Shown: positions 22,828-23,008 of the stretch, in pieces
Layout of the letters: each line of letters starts with the position of its first letter
How positions within the stretch are numbered: the stretch's first letter is position 1
From: a bacterium
Lineage (GTDB): Bacteria; Bacteroidota; Bacteroidia; Bacteroidales; Muribaculaceae
DNA length: 23,008 nucleotides
Reading direction: 5' to 3'
Assembly: GCA_004559845.1 (NCBI GenBank)
Contig: SFWW01000050.1
Span: 1-23,008, forward strand
Notes under the pieces: generated by a model
Seen by the model: only the letters and a program-made list of their open reading frames with translations
Database searches by the model: none
Told to the model about the DNA's origin: nothing
Made by a program: the position numbers and the translations under genes

Positions 22828-22846
22828 TAGCAAAACAAAATGTGTT

Positions 22847-23008
22847 ATGCCGCAAACTCAATACAATCTCCACCTGAAAGGCTTCGTCGGCGGTGCCGAC
22901 TTTGACCGAAATTATGTCGATTATATCCTCGCCAAGAATGCCGGCAAGGAAGTGAACGTGCTGATTGACTCGCTCGGTGGCAACCTCGCCACTGCTCTCT
23001 CCATTGCC
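22847..23008 (+). CDS. ClpP-like serine protease, start of gene only
   Basis: Only 54 codons are inside the window. The sequence YNLHLKGFVGG followed by NVLIDSLGGNLATALSIA is the opening of a ClpP/S14-type protease. Strand IDSLGG with the alternating small residues after it is the substrate-binding and oxyanion region; the catalytic Ser would come later. In Bacteroidota this short-N-terminus type, without a targeting region, is known from prophages and integrative elements, where it may process structural proteins, rather than being the housekeeping ClpP. The context here (ardA relic, DUF3800, AT-rich genes) supports a mobile-element origin. Its promoter is a perfect match just upstream. Confidence 0.75.
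   Translation, partial: MPQTQYNLHLKGFVGGADFDRNYVDYILAKNAGKEVNVLIDSLGGNLATALSIA

Noticed and set aside
1..23008. tRNA or rRNA genes, integrase and attachment repeats
   Set aside because: None was found by eye, so the limits of any mobile element cannot be placed.

Overview
The window looks like chromosomal DNA of a member of the Bacteroidales. Six or more intergenic regions carry the Bacteroidota promoter core (TAnnTTTG, in the best cases with a TTTG or TTG box 18-20 bases upstream), Shine-Dalgarno sites are not evident, and several proteins are secreted proteins or lipoproteins of the type seen in that phylum. The family or genus cannot be read from the sequence. The left half (1-11400) is GC-richer and regular in style; the right half (12480 onward) is AT-richer and reads as an accessory island.

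Left half. A 5'-truncated gene for a His/Arg/Pro-rich, probably secreted protein (1-660) ends at a hairpin. Next is a rightward operon (896-5417): a LicD-type phosphotransferase, a fusion of a LicC-like cytidylyltransferase with a CobD-like PLP decarboxylase/aminotransferase, an ornithine-cyclodeaminase/mu-crystallin family dehydrogenase, and a GT2 glycosyltransferase. Together they suggest synthesis, CDP activation and transfer of a phospho-amino-alcohol onto a surface glycan. A leftward four-gene operon of envelope proteins (10407 down to 5575) converges on it. The two operons meet in inverted arrays of a 7-base repeat, and both last genes take their stop codon from inside the repeats. A menA gene, apparently short at its C-terminus, is transcribed divergently from the envelope operon.

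Middle. 11398-12478 holds no convincing protein gene. It is packed with 9-base tandem repeats, hairpins and poly-A/poly-T hairpin units, then a promoter and a structured leader.

Right half. A three-gene operon (12479-20662) encodes a PLD-nuclease/SNF2-helicase fusion, a large Eco57I-like adenine methyltransferase and an unrecognised third protein. It looks like a DNA-modification-based defence system that is not a complete BREX or DISARM. Beside it lie a promoter-driven small leftward ORF, a broken ardA antirestriction relic carrying a 31-base insertion, a candidate small RNA with a well-matched promoter and terminator, and a leftward two-gene operon (a DUF3800 protein and a probable BECR-fold nuclease). 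The window ends in the start of a ClpP-like protease gene of the kind found in prophages and integrative elements. The ardA relic and the Clp gene suggest that this end is mobile-element DNA.

All family assignments come from reading motifs by eye; no database search was run.
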